DNA of 35,226 nt from a virus, in the IMG/VR virus record IMGVR_UViG_3300033571_005376, positions 1 through 35,226 of that record; one strand, written 5' to 3'. Position 1 is the stretch's first letter; the number at the start of each line of letters is the position of its first letter. The notes beneath the pieces are model-generated. The model did no database searches, was not told where the DNA came from, and worked only from the letters and a program-made list of their open reading frames with translations. The position numbers and the translations under genes are program-made. Below, in pieces: positions 11,682 to 20,257 of this stretch.

Positions 11682-13439
11682 ATGGCTGAAGCGATGCCGC
11701 TCATGGGTCAAACGAAGACCTCCTCCCCCTTCGGGCAACTGCCACCGAAGAAGAAAGACGAGGCGTCGGGCGACCCCAACGAGCGGCAACGCATCGCCGG
11801 GGAGTTGTTGCGCGAGTTTACGGTTTACGAATCAAGGCGCGGCATCTGGGAGAAGCATTGGGAGGAAGTAGCGCGGAAGGTTCTGCCCTACTACTCGACC
11901 AGCTTCTACCAGCAGGGAAACATGGTTCCCGGCGTCAAGCGAAACCAGGAACAGTATGATGTGACGGCGAACGCCGCGCTCTGGAAATTTGCGGCGGCGA
12001 TGGAGTCGATGTTGACTCCTGCCAGCAACAAGTGGCACCGCCTGCGCCATCCCGACCAGAACCTGATGAGACGCCGCGACGTTCAGTTGTGGTTCGATCA
12101 GGTCAACGACTCGATGTTCTACTACCGATACGCGGCGCAGTCTGGCTACCAGGCGAACCAGCACGATGGCTACGTCAGCCTCGGCGCGTTCGGAACGTCC
12201 TGCCTCTTTACCGACGAGTTCAACAACCCGCTCGATCCCCGGATGAAGGGGCTGCGCTACCGCAACGTCCATCTGGGCGAACTGTTCTTCGCAGCGAACT
12301 TCCAGGGTCAAGTCGATACCGTCTACCGCCGCTTCAAGATGACGCTTCGGCAGATTAACCAGAAGTGGCCTGGGGCAATGGGCGACCGTTACCAGAGCCA
12401 GTTGAAGGACAAGCCGGAAACTGAAGTCCAGATCGTGCATGTGGTTAAGCCAAACCCGGAGTTTAACCCGAAGCGGATCGACTCGAAGTCGTACCGGTAC
12501 GCGAGTTATTACGTCTTGCGCGAAGGTGTGATGCTGCTGCACCAGGGTGGGTATCGGTGTATGCCGTATGCCATCGCCCGGTATCTGACGGCACCCGGTG
12601 AGTTGTATGGCCGGTCGCCCGCCATGAACGTGCTCCCTGCGATCTCCGTCCTGAACGAAGAGAAGAAGACGCTCATCAAGCAGGGTCACCGAATTGTTGA
12701 CCCGGTTCTGTTGGCGCACGATGACGGTATTCTGGATGGTTTCAGCTTGAAACCCGGTGCCATTAACTACGGCGGCGTGAGCGCCGAAGGCAGGGCGCTG
12801 GTTCAGCCTCTCCCGGTCGGCAATCCGATGATCGGAAAAGAGTTGATGGACGACGAGCGGATGGCGATCAACGATGCCTTCCTCGTCACCCTGTTCCAGA
12901 TCCTGGTGCAGACGCCGCAGATGACGGCGACCGAAGTGCTTGAGCGCGCCCGCGAGAAGGGTGCTCTTCTGTCCCCCACGATGGGGCGGTTCCAGGCTGA
13001 GAGCATCGGCCCGCAGATCGAGCGCGAGTTCGACCTCCTGTACTGGCAGGGGCTTATCCCCCCTCCCCCGCGCGCACTGGTAGAAGCGGGCGTGGAGTAC
13101 AAGGTCGAGTACGATTCCCCCCTCAACCGCGCGATGCGGTCGGACGAGGCGGCTGGCGTGATGCGCACCTTCCAGTGGGCGAGTGAGATCGCGTCCGTGA
13201 CCCAAGACCCGTCCGTCATGGACTACTTCAACACGGACGCCATCATGCCGGAACTCCTGGCAATCAATGGCGCTCCGTACCGTTATGTCAGGTCGCCGGA
13301 AGAGATCGCGGCGATACGGCAGCAGCGCCAGATGGCGCAGGCCCAGCAGCAGATGGTGCAGGCCCTCCCCGGCATCGCGGCCATTCAGAAGGCGGCTGCA
13401 CCGGAAGGCACCGCACCTTACTCAGGACAGCCTGGATGA
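11682..13439 (+). CDS. portal / head-tail connector protein (T7 gp8-like)
   Basis: This 585-aa protein has features of the podoviral head-tail connector family. These are an N-terminal helical part (ELLREFTVYESRRGIWEKHWEEVARKVLPYYS), TANAALWKFAAAMESMLTPASNKWHRL, the YVSLGAFGTSCLF segment, RNVHLGELFFAANFQGQVDTVYRRFKMT, and the late LPAISVLNEEKKTLIKQGHR and ATEVLERAREKG helices. It forms the dodecameric ring through which DNA is packed and which joins head and tail. The C-terminus is Gln/Ala rich. It begins three bases after the gene before and overlaps the Bbp19-like gene by ATGA. Confidence 0.95.
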   Translation: MAEAMPLMGQTKTSSPFGQLPPKKKDEASGDPNERQRIAGELLREFTVYESRRGIWEKHWEEVARKVLPYYSTSFYQQGNMVPGVKRNQEQYDVTANAALWKFAAAMESMLTPASNKWHRLRHPDQNLMRRRDVQLWFDQVNDSMFYYRYAAQSGYQANQHDGYVSLGAFGTSCLFTDEFNNPLDPRMKGLRYRNVHLGELFFAANFQGQVDTVYRRFKMTLRQINQKWPGAMGDRYQSQLKDKPETEVQIVHVVKPNPEFNPKRIDSKSYRYASYYVLREGVMLLHQGGYRCMPYAIARYLTAPGELYGRSPAMNVLPAISVLNEEKKTLIKQGHRIVDPVLLAHDDGILDGFSLKPGAINYGGVSAEGRALVQPLPVGNPMIGKELMDDERMAINDAFLVTLFQILVQTPQMTATEVLERAREKGALLSPTMGRFQAESIGPQIEREFDLLYWQGLIPPPPRALVEAGVEYKVEYDSPLNRAMRSDEAAGVMRTFQWASEIASVTQDPSVMDYFNTDAIMPELLAINGAPYRYVRSPEEIAAIRQQRQMAQAQQQMVQALPGIAAIQKAAAPEGTAPYSGQPG

Positions 13440-13714
13440 ACTTGATCGATCGCGCACGGCAGTATCTGGCGCGCAGACGAACGGCATACGTCAAGACGTT
13501 TCAAGGCCCGTTCGGCGAGGAAGTCCTCGCCGATCTGGCTAAATTCTGCCGCGCAAACCAATCGACCTTCCATTCAGACCCCCGCGTCCACGCGGTGGCG
13601 GAAGGGCGTCGGGAAGTCTGGCTTCGGATAAGCCAGCATCTGAACCTTACAGACGACCAGTTGTGGCGGATGTACGGTCAACCAACCAGAACGGAGTTGA
13701 ATAACAATGAGTGA
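13436..13714 (+). CDS. Bbp19-family small head protein
   Basis: This 92-aa protein matches the pattern of the Bbp19 family of Bordetella phage BPP-1 and relatives: RTAYVKTFQGPFGEEVLADLAKFCRANQ, STFHSDPRVHAVAEGRREV and WLRISQHLNLTDDQL. The family is always encoded between portal and scaffold genes and is probably a minor head or assembly protein; no enzymatic function is known. It overlaps the portal stop (ATGA) and the scaffold start by eight bases, so the three genes are coupled. Confidence 0.88.
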   Translation: MNLIDRARQYLARRRTAYVKTFQGPFGEEVLADLAKFCRANQSTFHSDPRVHAVAEGRREVWLRISQHLNLTDDQLWRMYGQPTRTELNNNE

Positions 13715-14588
13715 AGGAACCTCCGCAGTCAGCGGGCAAGGTGCAGGTCCGACCGTTTCGGCGACCGCGCCAGTTCAGACAGGTGTGGTGTCGCAGGGTG
13801 CATCCGCTGCTCCTGTGGAACAGCCGTCCGCGTTTTCGTGGGCGCAGGGTGCGGACGAACTCACGTCTGGCTACATCCAGAACAAAGGCTGGGACAACCC
13901 GCTGAAAGCCGTCGAGTCCTACCGCAACCTGGAGAAGTTGCTGGGTGCGGATAAGGCCAACAATGCTGTTGTAATTCCCAGAGCGGATGCCGACGCGAAG
14001 GAATGGGCGGCGGTTTACGACAAGCTGGGGCGTCCGTCTGCGCCGGATGGTTACAAGGTCCAGTTGCCGGAAGGTGGCGACCCTGAGTTCCACAAGGCGT
14101 CGATGGGTAAGTTCCACGAACTTGGCCTGACCCAGAAGCAGGGTGAAACCCTGATGAACTGGTACAACGAATCCGTCATGCAGCAGATGCAGCAGGTCGA
14201 GACGCGACGTGCCGAAACCTTCAACCAGGAAGAGGCTGCGGTTCGGCAGGAGTGGGGCGCGGCTTACACCCAGAATTTGGCGCAGGCGCAGAATGCGGCG
14301 CGCGGCCTTGGCCTCAACGCCGAAACAATCGACGCGCTTGCGGACACACTTGGTCACAAAGCGACGATGAACTTGCTGGCGAAAATTGGCACCCGCCTGG
14401 GCGAAGACAGCTTCGTGTCTGGCGACGTGAACAACTCGTTTGGCAATGCCATGACCCCGGCGCAGGCAAAGGCGCAGATCCAGAGCCTGATGTCGGACAA
14501 GGACTTCACGACGAAGTACATGTCTGGAAACCAGGACGCCAAGGCGAAGATGGCGCAGTTGCACTCATGGGCATACCCGGAAGGTTGA
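13707..14588 (+). CDS. capsid scaffolding protein
   Basis: This 293-aa protein has a disordered N-terminal part rich in G, A, S and V, then FSWAQGADELTSGYIQNKGWDNPLKAVESYRNLEKLLG. It continues with SAPDGYKVQLPEGGDPEF and a long helical part with MQQMQQVETRRAETFNQEEAAVRQEWG. This pattern is typical of podoviral and other phage scaffold/capsid assembly proteins, which act only during prohead assembly. Position between portal and major capsid genes supports this strongly. No protease motif is seen, so the scaffold is probably released intact. Confidence 0.9.
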   Translation: MSEGTSAVSGQGAGPTVSATAPVQTGVVSQGASAAPVEQPSAFSWAQGADELTSGYIQNKGWDNPLKAVESYRNLEKLLGADKANNAVVIPRADADAKEWAAVYDKLGRPSAPDGYKVQLPEGGDPEFHKASMGKFHELGLTQKQGETLMNWYNESVMQQMQQVETRRAETFNQEEAAVRQEWGAAYTQNLAQAQNAARGLGLNAETIDALADTLGHKATMNLLAKIGTRLGEDSFVSGDVNNSFGNAMTPAQAKAQIQSLMSDKDFTTKYMSGNQDAKAKMAQLHSWAYPEG

Positions 14589-14797
14589 TGAGCATGGAAA
14601 AGCTGGAAGCCTGGGTTCGCTGCCTTGAGTTGGCGGCGACGGTCAGCGCGCGCACGGGAGATCACTCCCCGGACGGCATTGTCAAAATCGCAACCCACCT
14701 GTATAACTCCTTTGAAACGCCATCGGTGGGTGCAGAACCCGCCGACGTTGCGGACAAGCCAAGGCGCGGTCGCCCTCCAAAAAACCTGGGAGACTAG
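14588..14797 (+). CDS. small protein (69 aa) between scaffold and capsid
   Basis: A short frame at ATG 14588 overlaps the scaffold stop (TGATG) and has GGAAGG ahead. The 69 residues begin MSMEKLEAWVRCLELAATVS; a second ATG lies at 14594. The N-terminal half is one amphipathic helix plus IVKIATHLYNSF, the end has KPRRGRPPKN, an AT-hook-like basic RGRP motif. It could bind DNA or the negatively charged head interior. The family is not recognised. Confidence 0.65.
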   Translation: MSMEKLEAWVRCLELAATVSARTGDHSPDGIVKIATHLYNSFETPSVGAEPADVADKPRRGRPPKNLGD

Positions 14798-14906
14798 CCA
14801 AAGCCCTGTGATGAAAACGGTGTGATTGGCCCCGTTGGGACAAGCCAAGGCGAGCAGCGGCCTCAACCGCGCGTCTTTGTGTTAACAACAACGAAAGGGC
14901 CTTCAC
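14798..14906. promoter_or_regulatory. leader region before the major capsid gene
   Basis: This 109-base gap is the longest in the packaging-head block and lies directly ahead of the most highly expressed structural gene. It contains GTTAACAACAACG and an AAAGGG ribosome site at good spacing to ATG 14907. No clear -35/-10 pair is seen; a promoter or mRNA processing/stability element is likely but unproven. Confidence 0.35.
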
Positions 14907-15863
14907 ATGTCAGTGAACGTCAATCAGGCGTTTGTCCAACAGTACTCGACGAACATTATGATGCTCCTGCAGCAGCAGGGGTCGCGTCTCCGTAATACGG
15001 TGATGAACTATTCCTTTGTGGGTAAGGCCGCTTCGATGGCTGAACAGTTCGGTCAGGTGTCGCCTGTCCGCAACCAGAGCCGTCACAGCGACACCCCGCT
15101 GATCTCCACGCCGCAGGACAAGCGTTGGATCTACCCCAACGACTACGACTGGGCGGATCTGATCGACCAGCAGGACAGGCTGCGTATGTTGATCGACCCG
15201 GCTGGTCCGTACACCCAGGCTGGCGTCATGGCGATGGGTCGTGCCATCGACGACGAAATCATCAGCGGTTACTTCAACGCCAACAACACGGGTGAAAACG
15301 GCACGGTTTCGACTTCCACCCTGCACGCTTTTAACTCGAACTCGCAGTCCATCGCCGCAACAACCGGCGCTGCCGCTGCCACCGGCCTCAACATCGCCAA
15401 GCTGCGAACGGCGAAACGTCGTCTGATCGAAGCGCAGGTTGACGTGGACAGCGACCCGCTGTTCGCGATCATCAGCGCCAAGCAGCACGACGATCTGCTC
15501 AACGAAGCGCAGGCTGTCTCGCTCGACTACAACACCCAGCCGGTGTTGGTGAACGGCAAGATTTCCTCGTTCATGGGCTTCAACTTCATCCTGTCTGAGC
15601 GTATCCCCGGCGGTTCCGGCTTCAACGCCGCAATCAACCCGGCCATCGCTACCGGCTCGACGGACGGCACCTATACCACTGGCTCGCGCTGGATGGTTCC
15701 GTGCTTTGCCAAGTCTGGCGTGGCGGTGGGTATGTGGAACGACATCCAGGCTGCGGTTGATCGTCGTCCCGACAAGCGTAACTCCTGGCAGGTCTACGTC
15801 ACCGCAACGGTTGGCGCGGCCCGTCTCGAAGAGCGCCGTTGTCTTCTCATCAACTGCGTCTAA
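14907..15863 (+). CDS. major capsid protein
   Basis: This 318-aa protein follows the scaffold gene and shows the style of the podoviral HK97-fold capsid group (Phage_capsid_2 type). The start is AFVQQYSTNIMMLLQQQGSRLRN, followed by PRSRHSDTPL-like NQSRHSDTPLISTP, RWIYPNDYDWADLIDQQDRLRM, and AGVMAMGRAIDDEIISGYF for the spine region. Later come RLIEAQVDVDSDPLFAIIS and GFNFILSERIPG in the A-domain part. It builds the icosahedral head. There is no visible N-terminal delta-domain or protease site. AAAGGG ahead of ATG 14907 supports the start. Confidence 0.93.
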   Translation: MSVNVNQAFVQQYSTNIMMLLQQQGSRLRNTVMNYSFVGKAASMAEQFGQVSPVRNQSRHSDTPLISTPQDKRWIYPNDYDWADLIDQQDRLRMLIDPAGPYTQAGVMAMGRAIDDEIISGYFNANNTGENGTVSTSTLHAFNSNSQSIAATTGAAAATGLNIAKLRTAKRRLIEAQVDVDSDPLFAIISAKQHDDLLNEAQAVSLDYNTQPVLVNGKISSFMGFNFILSERIPGGSGFNAAINPAIATGSTDGTYTTGSRWMVPCFAKSGVAVGMWNDIQAAVDRRPDKRNSWQVYVTATVGAARLEERRCLLINCV

Positions 15864-15873
15864 GAGGTGACAC

Positions 15874-16344
15874 ATGCCCGCATACATTTCGGCTGAACTT
15901 TCAGGAACGAACGGCGCGTCCGGTTCGGTCCTGACCACTGCCCCGGCTGGTTACAAGCCGCGTGCAACGGTGCAGGGAGGGCGCGTCAAGCGCCTTCGCG
16001 GCACCTTCACGCTGTCGGCCACGGCGGTCACGACCTCCGACACCCTGGTGATCGGAACGCTGCCCGCTGGCTCGACGTTCGCCTTTGGCGTCATCACGGC
16101 TTCGGCCACGATGGGCGCTTCGGCAACGCTTGCCATCGGCACGACCGGCGCAACCGGCAAGTACCGCGCCGCTGCGACGTTTACCGCTGCCGACACGCCG
16201 ACCATGTTCGGTGTGAACACGGCGGTGGGCGCTGCTGACCCGGCTCTGTCTGCCGACGAGCAGGTCTTCATCACGATTGGCGCAGCGTCTCTCCCGACCG
16301 CTGGCACGCTGATCGTGGACCTGTACTACTCGGCCCCGAACTAA
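15874..16344 (+). CDS. probable capsid decoration / structural protein
   Basis: This 156-aa protein has a beta-rich, Ala/Thr/Gly-rich composition with regular strands (RLRGTFTLSATAVTTSDTL, GSTFAFGVITASATMG). A long extended stretch follows (ATLAIGTTGATGKYRAAA) and it ends LIVDLYYSAPN. Proteins of this look directly after the major capsid gene are usually head decoration or stabilising proteins. It begins eleven bases after the capsid stop with a GAGGTGA ribosome site. Family identity is not certain. Confidence 0.75.
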   Translation: MPAYISAELSGTNGASGSVLTTAPAGYKPRATVQGGRVKRLRGTFTLSATAVTTSDTLVIGTLPAGSTFAFGVITASATMGASATLAIGTTGATGKYRAAATFTAADTPTMFGVNTAVGAADPALSADEQVFITIGAASLPTAGTLIVDLYYSAPN

Positions 16345-16351
16345 GGAACTG

Positions 16352-16377
16352 AGGGGGCGGGAGCGATCCTGCCCCCT
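16352..16377 (+). terminator. GC-rich hairpin after the decoration gene
   Basis: AGGGGGC (16352-16358) pairs with GCCCCCT (16371-16377) across a 12-base loop. There is no long T-run after it, so it is more likely a partial attenuator or an mRNA 3'-end stabiliser for the strongly expressed capsid messages than a full terminator. Confidence 0.5.
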
Positions 16378-16398
16378 TAACCCTTCAAGGAGAGAAAC

Positions 16399-16599
16399 AT
16401 GCCCTATTTCTTTGGTATCAATGTCGGCGCTGGTGTGAACGGCGGTACGACCGGCATTCTTGAGCAGGCGACCACGACATCGCGCGATGTCGAAGTGGCT
16501 ATCAACACGAACGCCAACGTCCCCGACCGCGCCCAGCTTCTTGCGTGCATCCAGGCGCTGGAAGCCTACATCGCCGGCAAGGCCGGAAAGAACTGGTAA
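16399..16599 (+). CDS. small structural protein (66 aa)
   Basis: This is a 66-aa protein, MPYFFGINVGAGVNGGTTGI, with an AINTNANVPDRAQLLACIQALEAYIAG helix at the end. Similar short proteins with a VELAINTN...R.EVL..L..L..YI pattern are found near capsid genes in several phages, without defined function. GGAGAG lies ahead of ATG 16399. Probably a virion component. Confidence 0.7.
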   Translation: MPYFFGINVGAGVNGGTTGILEQATTTSRDVEVAINTNANVPDRAQLLACIQALEAYIAGKAGKNW

Positions 16600-16602
16600 C
16601 CC

Positions 16603-16926
16603 ATGACACTTCGACGCGCAGATGATGAAGCGTATGTTCTTGGCACCGGCCTGACGGCAACCGGCAACGCCGTCAAAATCCGTGGCGGAACGTATATTTT
16701 CTACGTCAGCGGAACCGCTGGTGGCGGCACGGATTTCAGGCTTGAAATTCTTAACCCGGCAGGCACGTGGTCAAGGGTGCAGGTCTTCACGGGTAGCATC
16801 GTGTCGTTTAGCGCCGCCAACATTCCCATAGCACAAACCGGCATCGAACTTCCGCCCGGAGACGTGCGCGTTGCGATTGTAGGTGGCGCGACATCCATCA
16901 ACGCCTACCTCATCGGTCTCGGTTAG
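16603..16926 (+). CDS. small beta-rich structural protein (107 aa)
   Basis: This 107-aa protein is composed of alternating strands: AVKIRGGTYIFYVSGTAGGG, DFRLEILNPAGTWSRVQVF, then TGIELPPGDVRVAIVGG and the end INAYLIGLG. The layout resembles small jelly-roll proteins of phage heads or tails that contain measured values of beta strands separated by Gly. It lies three bases after the preceding gene. No active site is seen. Confidence 0.7.
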   Translation: MTLRRADDEAYVLGTGLTATGNAVKIRGGTYIFYVSGTAGGGTDFRLEILNPAGTWSRVQVFTGSIVSFSAANIPIAQTGIELPPGDVRVAIVGGATSINAYLIGLG

Positions 16927-16936
16927 GAGATAGAAC

Positions 16937-17626
16937 ATGCCCGTCATTACCGCAGGCAACACGGCGTCGGCGACCATTGCAGGCGATCAGACCGTCACCA
17001 TTGTGGTGAACCACAACAGCAGCGGGCGCATCAATTTTGTGTCCGTTGAAGGTGGCGGCTTGGCGATTGCTGGCGCGGGCCAGAGCGGTCGGTCGTTTGG
17101 TCCCCAAGCGACGACGCAGACCTTTGGTCCCTACGGTGTGGCTGGCACGTTGACGGTGTTTGCCGACCAAGGTTCGGTCGATTACACGATCAACGCATCC
17201 ACCTTCCAGAACGTCAGCGTCGTTGCCGGATATGCGCAGACGGCGGGTACGTTCTCGTCCACCGGCACGGGCGCAAAGACACTCACGTCAACGACGGCCA
17301 ACGTTGTTGTCGGCGCGACCACGACTGGTTTGACGACGCTGACGCGCCTGGACACGTTTACCGTCATCTCGACCGACTCATCCGGCACCCCAGGCAACGC
17401 GACGAACAACAATCTCTCTGGTCGCGCGGCCTTCGCGGCTGCGGCATCGACTTGCGTCATCACCAACTCCAAGGTGACGGCAACGTCCAAGGTGTTCGTC
17501 AGTCTGGCTGGCGGTGACGCAACCCTCACGTCCGTCCGCGTCACCCCGGCAGCGGGTTCGTTCACGGTCACAGGCAACGCAGCGGCTACGGCAACCACGA
17601 TCTTTGACTTCCTTGTGGTGAACTAA
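16937..17626 (+). CDS. beta-rich virion protein with fibre-like C-terminal domain
   Basis: This 229-aa protein is rich in T, V, A, G and S. The N-terminal 95 residues form one beta domain (ATIAGDQTVTIVVNHNSSGR). The C-terminal part (about 155-229) has CVITNSKVTATSKVFVS then VTPAAGSFTVTGNAA and IFDFLVVN. The same pattern (VLTNSKIAATDVLIL, AAGSATINVRN, VIGFAVM) ends the 953-aa tailspike. That makes it a small beta-sandwich module used twice in this virion. It may be a head fibre or a decoration protein that binds cells or sugars. Directly followed by tail tubular A (TAATG overlap). Confidence 0.75.
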   Translation: MPVITAGNTASATIAGDQTVTIVVNHNSSGRINFVSVEGGGLAIAGAGQSGRSFGPQATTQTFGPYGVAGTLTVFADQGSVDYTINASTFQNVSVVAGYAQTAGTFSSTGTGAKTLTSTTANVVVGATTTGLTTLTRLDTFTVISTDSSGTPGNATNNNLSGRAAFAAAASTCVITNSKVTATSKVFVSLAGGDATLTSVRVTPAAGSFTVTGNAAATATTIFDFLVVN

Positions 17627-18189
17627 TGGCGCAGAACGCGGTCGATCTTTGCAACACGGCGCTTCAGCGCGTTGGTGCAACGACGATTATGAGCCTCTTG
17701 GACAACAGTCCAGAGGCTCGCGCGTGTAACCTCGCCTACGACACAAACCGCCGCGACGAGATCAGGAAGCATCGATGGAACTTCGCAATCAAACGCGCGG
17801 TTCTCGCCCCTGACAGCACGGCCCCCCTGTTCGACTATACCTACGCTTTTACACTGCCAAGCGACTGCCTCCGTGTTCTCCGCCCCTCGACCGTCGATCT
17901 GGATTGGCAGGTAGAAGGGCGCAAGATACTGACCAACGACAGCGACACGTTGAGGCTGAAATATCTGGCCGACATCACAGACCCGGCGCAGTGGGATGCT
18001 TCGTTTTACAACGTCTGCTCCATGGCTCTTGCCGTTGACATCAGTGAGCGCCTCACGCAGTCGAACACGAAGAAACAGATGCTGATTCAAGAATACGATT
18101 TTGCGGTGCGCATGGCACGCCGCATGGACGCATTCGAGAGCGGGCCTGAAGACTCAGTTGAGGACACCTGGCTGGTAGCGAGGTTATGA
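17626..18189 (+). CDS. tail tubular protein A (T7 gp11-like)
   Basis: This 187-aa protein has the family pattern. DLCNTALQRVGATTIMSLLDNSPEARACNLAYDT comes first, then RDEIRKHRWNFAIKRAVLAP, YAFTLPSDCLRVLRP and LRLKYLADITDPAQWDASF. In T7 the homologue makes the dodecameric gatekeeper ring under the portal. The order portal - capsid - TTPA - TTPB is as in T7-like phages. The ATG overlaps the stop of the gene before (TAATG). Confidence 0.93.
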   Translation: MAQNAVDLCNTALQRVGATTIMSLLDNSPEARACNLAYDTNRRDEIRKHRWNFAIKRAVLAPDSTAPLFDYTYAFTLPSDCLRVLRPSTVDLDWQVEGRKILTNDSDTLRLKYLADITDPAQWDASFYNVCSMALAVDISERLTQSNTKKQMLIQEYDFAVRMARRMDAFESGPEDSVEDTWLVARL

Positions 18190-18190
18190 C

Positions 18191-20257
18191 ATGCCTCGTA
18201 CTACATGGACGCAAAACAACTTCAATGCCGGGGAATGGTCGCCGCTAACGTATGGCCGCAGTGACGTTGGCAAATACACCAACGCGCTTGCGACGTGTCT
18301 CAATTACATCCCGACCACGCAGGGCGGTCTGACCCGCCGACCAGGCACCAAGTACGTCGCCAACACCAAGTCCAACGGCGTGGTGCGGTTAATTCAGTTC
18401 GAGTTCTCTATCACCCAGGCGTACATCCTGGAATTTGGCGACCTTTACGTCCGGTTCTACACGCTGGGCGGTCAGTTGTTGTCGGGTGCTACCCCCTACG
18501 AGATCGCCACGCCGTACACTCTCGCCGATCTCCCTGATTTGTCGTTCACGCAAAGCGCCGACGTTCTTTACATCGCGCACCGGAACTACAAGCCACGCAA
18601 GCTGTCCCGCCTTGGTCCGACAAACTGGACGCTTACAACAATAGCGTTTGGCGACGGCCCGTATTTTTCGTTAAACACGACGCTCACAACCCTGACGCCT
18701 TCCGGGACATCGGGAAGCATCACGGTCACCGCAAGTTCGACGACCGGCATCAACGGCGGCGTTGGATTTGTGGCGAACGATGTTGGCCGATATATTCGTT
18801 TTGAACACGGCGGAAGCGTTGGTTGGGGGACAATTACGGCGGTCACTTCAAGTACAGTTGTGACCTATTCGACCGGCGGAATCAGTTCCACCACAGCCAC
18901 CACACTGTGGCGTCTTGGTTCTTGGTACGGCGTTGAGGGGTCATCCGCGACGGCGCGCTACCCTGGCGCTGTGACGTTTAACCAAGATCGCTTGACCTTT
19001 GCTTCAACGTGGGTGGACCCAAACCGAATAGACGCATCCAACTCGGGTGATTACGAGTATTTCGCCCCGACCAGGGCAGACCGCACGGTGATTGACTCCA
19101 ACGCGCTGGCTTTTGCGCTGAACGCTTCGAAGGTCAACGCCATCAACTGGCTGATCTCCGACGAATGGGGCCTTCTGGCGGGCACGGCATCTTCCGAATG
19201 GGTTGTCGCCGCATCGACGACGCAGGTTGCGCTCACCCCGACCAACGTCAACGCGAAGCAGGTCACGAACTACGGGGGCACTAACGTCCCTCCGGTCAGG
19301 ATTGGCAAATCGACTTTGTTCGTCCAGCGGACCAAGCGCAAGATACGAGAAATGACGTATCAGTTTACGCTCGGTACGTTTCAGGCTCCCGACATTTCTC
19401 TGGTGTCCGAACATCTGACGAAATCCGGCATCAAACAGATGGCGGTTCAGCAAGCCCCGCACGCTACGGTTTGGCTGGTCACCAACGACGGCGTTCTGGT
19501 CGGCATCATCTACGACAAAGACCAAGATGTCGTTGGCTGGCACCGGCATCAGTTGGGGGGTTTTTCTGACGCTGCGCAGACCCTTCCTCCCGTTGTGGAG
19601 AGCATCGGCGTCATCCCGAACACCAACATCGACCGCGACGATCTCTGGGTGGTCGTGCAGCGAAACATCAACGGCGCGACCGTCCGCACCGTCGAACTGA
19701 TGCAGAAGTTCTGGGAAGACGGCGACACGTTGCCGGATGCGTATTTCGTGGACTGCGGCGCGACTTATTCCGGCGCGGCGACGAACACCATCACAGGCTT
19801 AACTTGGTTGGTCGGCCAGACAGTCAGCGTCTTGGCTGACGGCGCGGTTCATCCAAACTGCCTTGTCAGCGCAGGCGGCGCGATTACGCTTCAGCGCAAC
19901 GTCACCAAGGCGCAGATCGGTCTGGGGTACAACTCCACCGGCAAGACGATGCGCATTGAAGCGGGCGGCGCGGATGGCCCAGCGCAAGGCAAGCTGAAAC
20001 GCATACACCGCTCGATCTTCCGGTTCTTCCAGAGCGTCGGCCTCAGCGTCCAGGCGACCAACGGAAGTTCCTATCCGCAGCCGTGGCGCACAAGCGCCGA
20101 CCTCATGGACAACCCCGTTGCGCTCTACACGGGCGACAAACGCTGGAGTTGGGAGGGGTCGTATGAATTGGAAGGTCAGGTGTCGTGGACGCAGAGCGAT
20201 CCGTTGCCTTCAAACGTGCTGATGGTTTCAGCGCAACTCGACACGCAGGATGGTTGA
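18191..20257 (+). CDS. tail tubular protein B (T7 gp12-like)
   Basis: This 688-aa protein starts with FNAGEWSPLTYGRSDVGKYT and RRPGTKYVANTKSNG, the hallmark of podoviral nozzle proteins, and includes LIQFEFSITQAYILEFGDLYVRFY. Later strands include SGDYEYFAPTR, SSEWVVAASTTQVALTPTNV and QAPHATVWLVTNDGVLVGI. The beta-propeller-like protein forms the nozzle at the tail tip. The start is one base after the TTPA stop. Length is near the 790 residues of T7 gp12 but shorter, as in many relatives. Confidence 0.93.
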   Translation: MPRTTWTQNNFNAGEWSPLTYGRSDVGKYTNALATCLNYIPTTQGGLTRRPGTKYVANTKSNGVVRLIQFEFSITQAYILEFGDLYVRFYTLGGQLLSGATPYEIATPYTLADLPDLSFTQSADVLYIAHRNYKPRKLSRLGPTNWTLTTIAFGDGPYFSLNTTLTTLTPSGTSGSITVTASSTTGINGGVGFVANDVGRYIRFEHGGSVGWGTITAVTSSTVVTYSTGGISSTTATTLWRLGSWYGVEGSSATARYPGAVTFNQDRLTFASTWVDPNRIDASNSGDYEYFAPTRADRTVIDSNALAFALNASKVNAINWLISDEWGLLAGTASSEWVVAASTTQVALTPTNVNAKQVTNYGGTNVPPVRIGKSTLFVQRTKRKIREMTYQFTLGTFQAPDISLVSEHLTKSGIKQMAVQQAPHATVWLVTNDGVLVGIIYDKDQDVVGWHRHQLGGFSDAAQTLPPVVESIGVIPNTNIDRDDLWVVVQRNINGATVRTVELMQKFWEDGDTLPDAYFVDCGATYSGAATNTITGLTWLVGQTVSVLADGAVHPNCLVSAGGAITLQRNVTKAQIGLGYNSTGKTMRIEAGGADGPAQGKLKRIHRSIFRFFQSVGLSVQATNGSSYPQPWRTSADLMDNPVALYTGDKRWSWEGSYELEGQVSWTQSDPLPSNVLMVSAQLDTQDG

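Noticed and set aside
11832-13205. 457-codon open frame on the minus strand
   Set aside because: It is exactly antisense to the well-supported portal gene, has no ribosome site, and its protein is rich in R, H, V and L as usual for shadows of GC-rich genes.
14910-15938. 342-codon minus-strand open frame
   Set aside because: Antisense shadow of the major capsid gene with unlikely composition.
16352-16377. Full rho-independent terminator after the decoration gene
   Set aside because: The stem is good but no T-run follows, and co-oriented structural genes continue; kept only as a weak hairpin.
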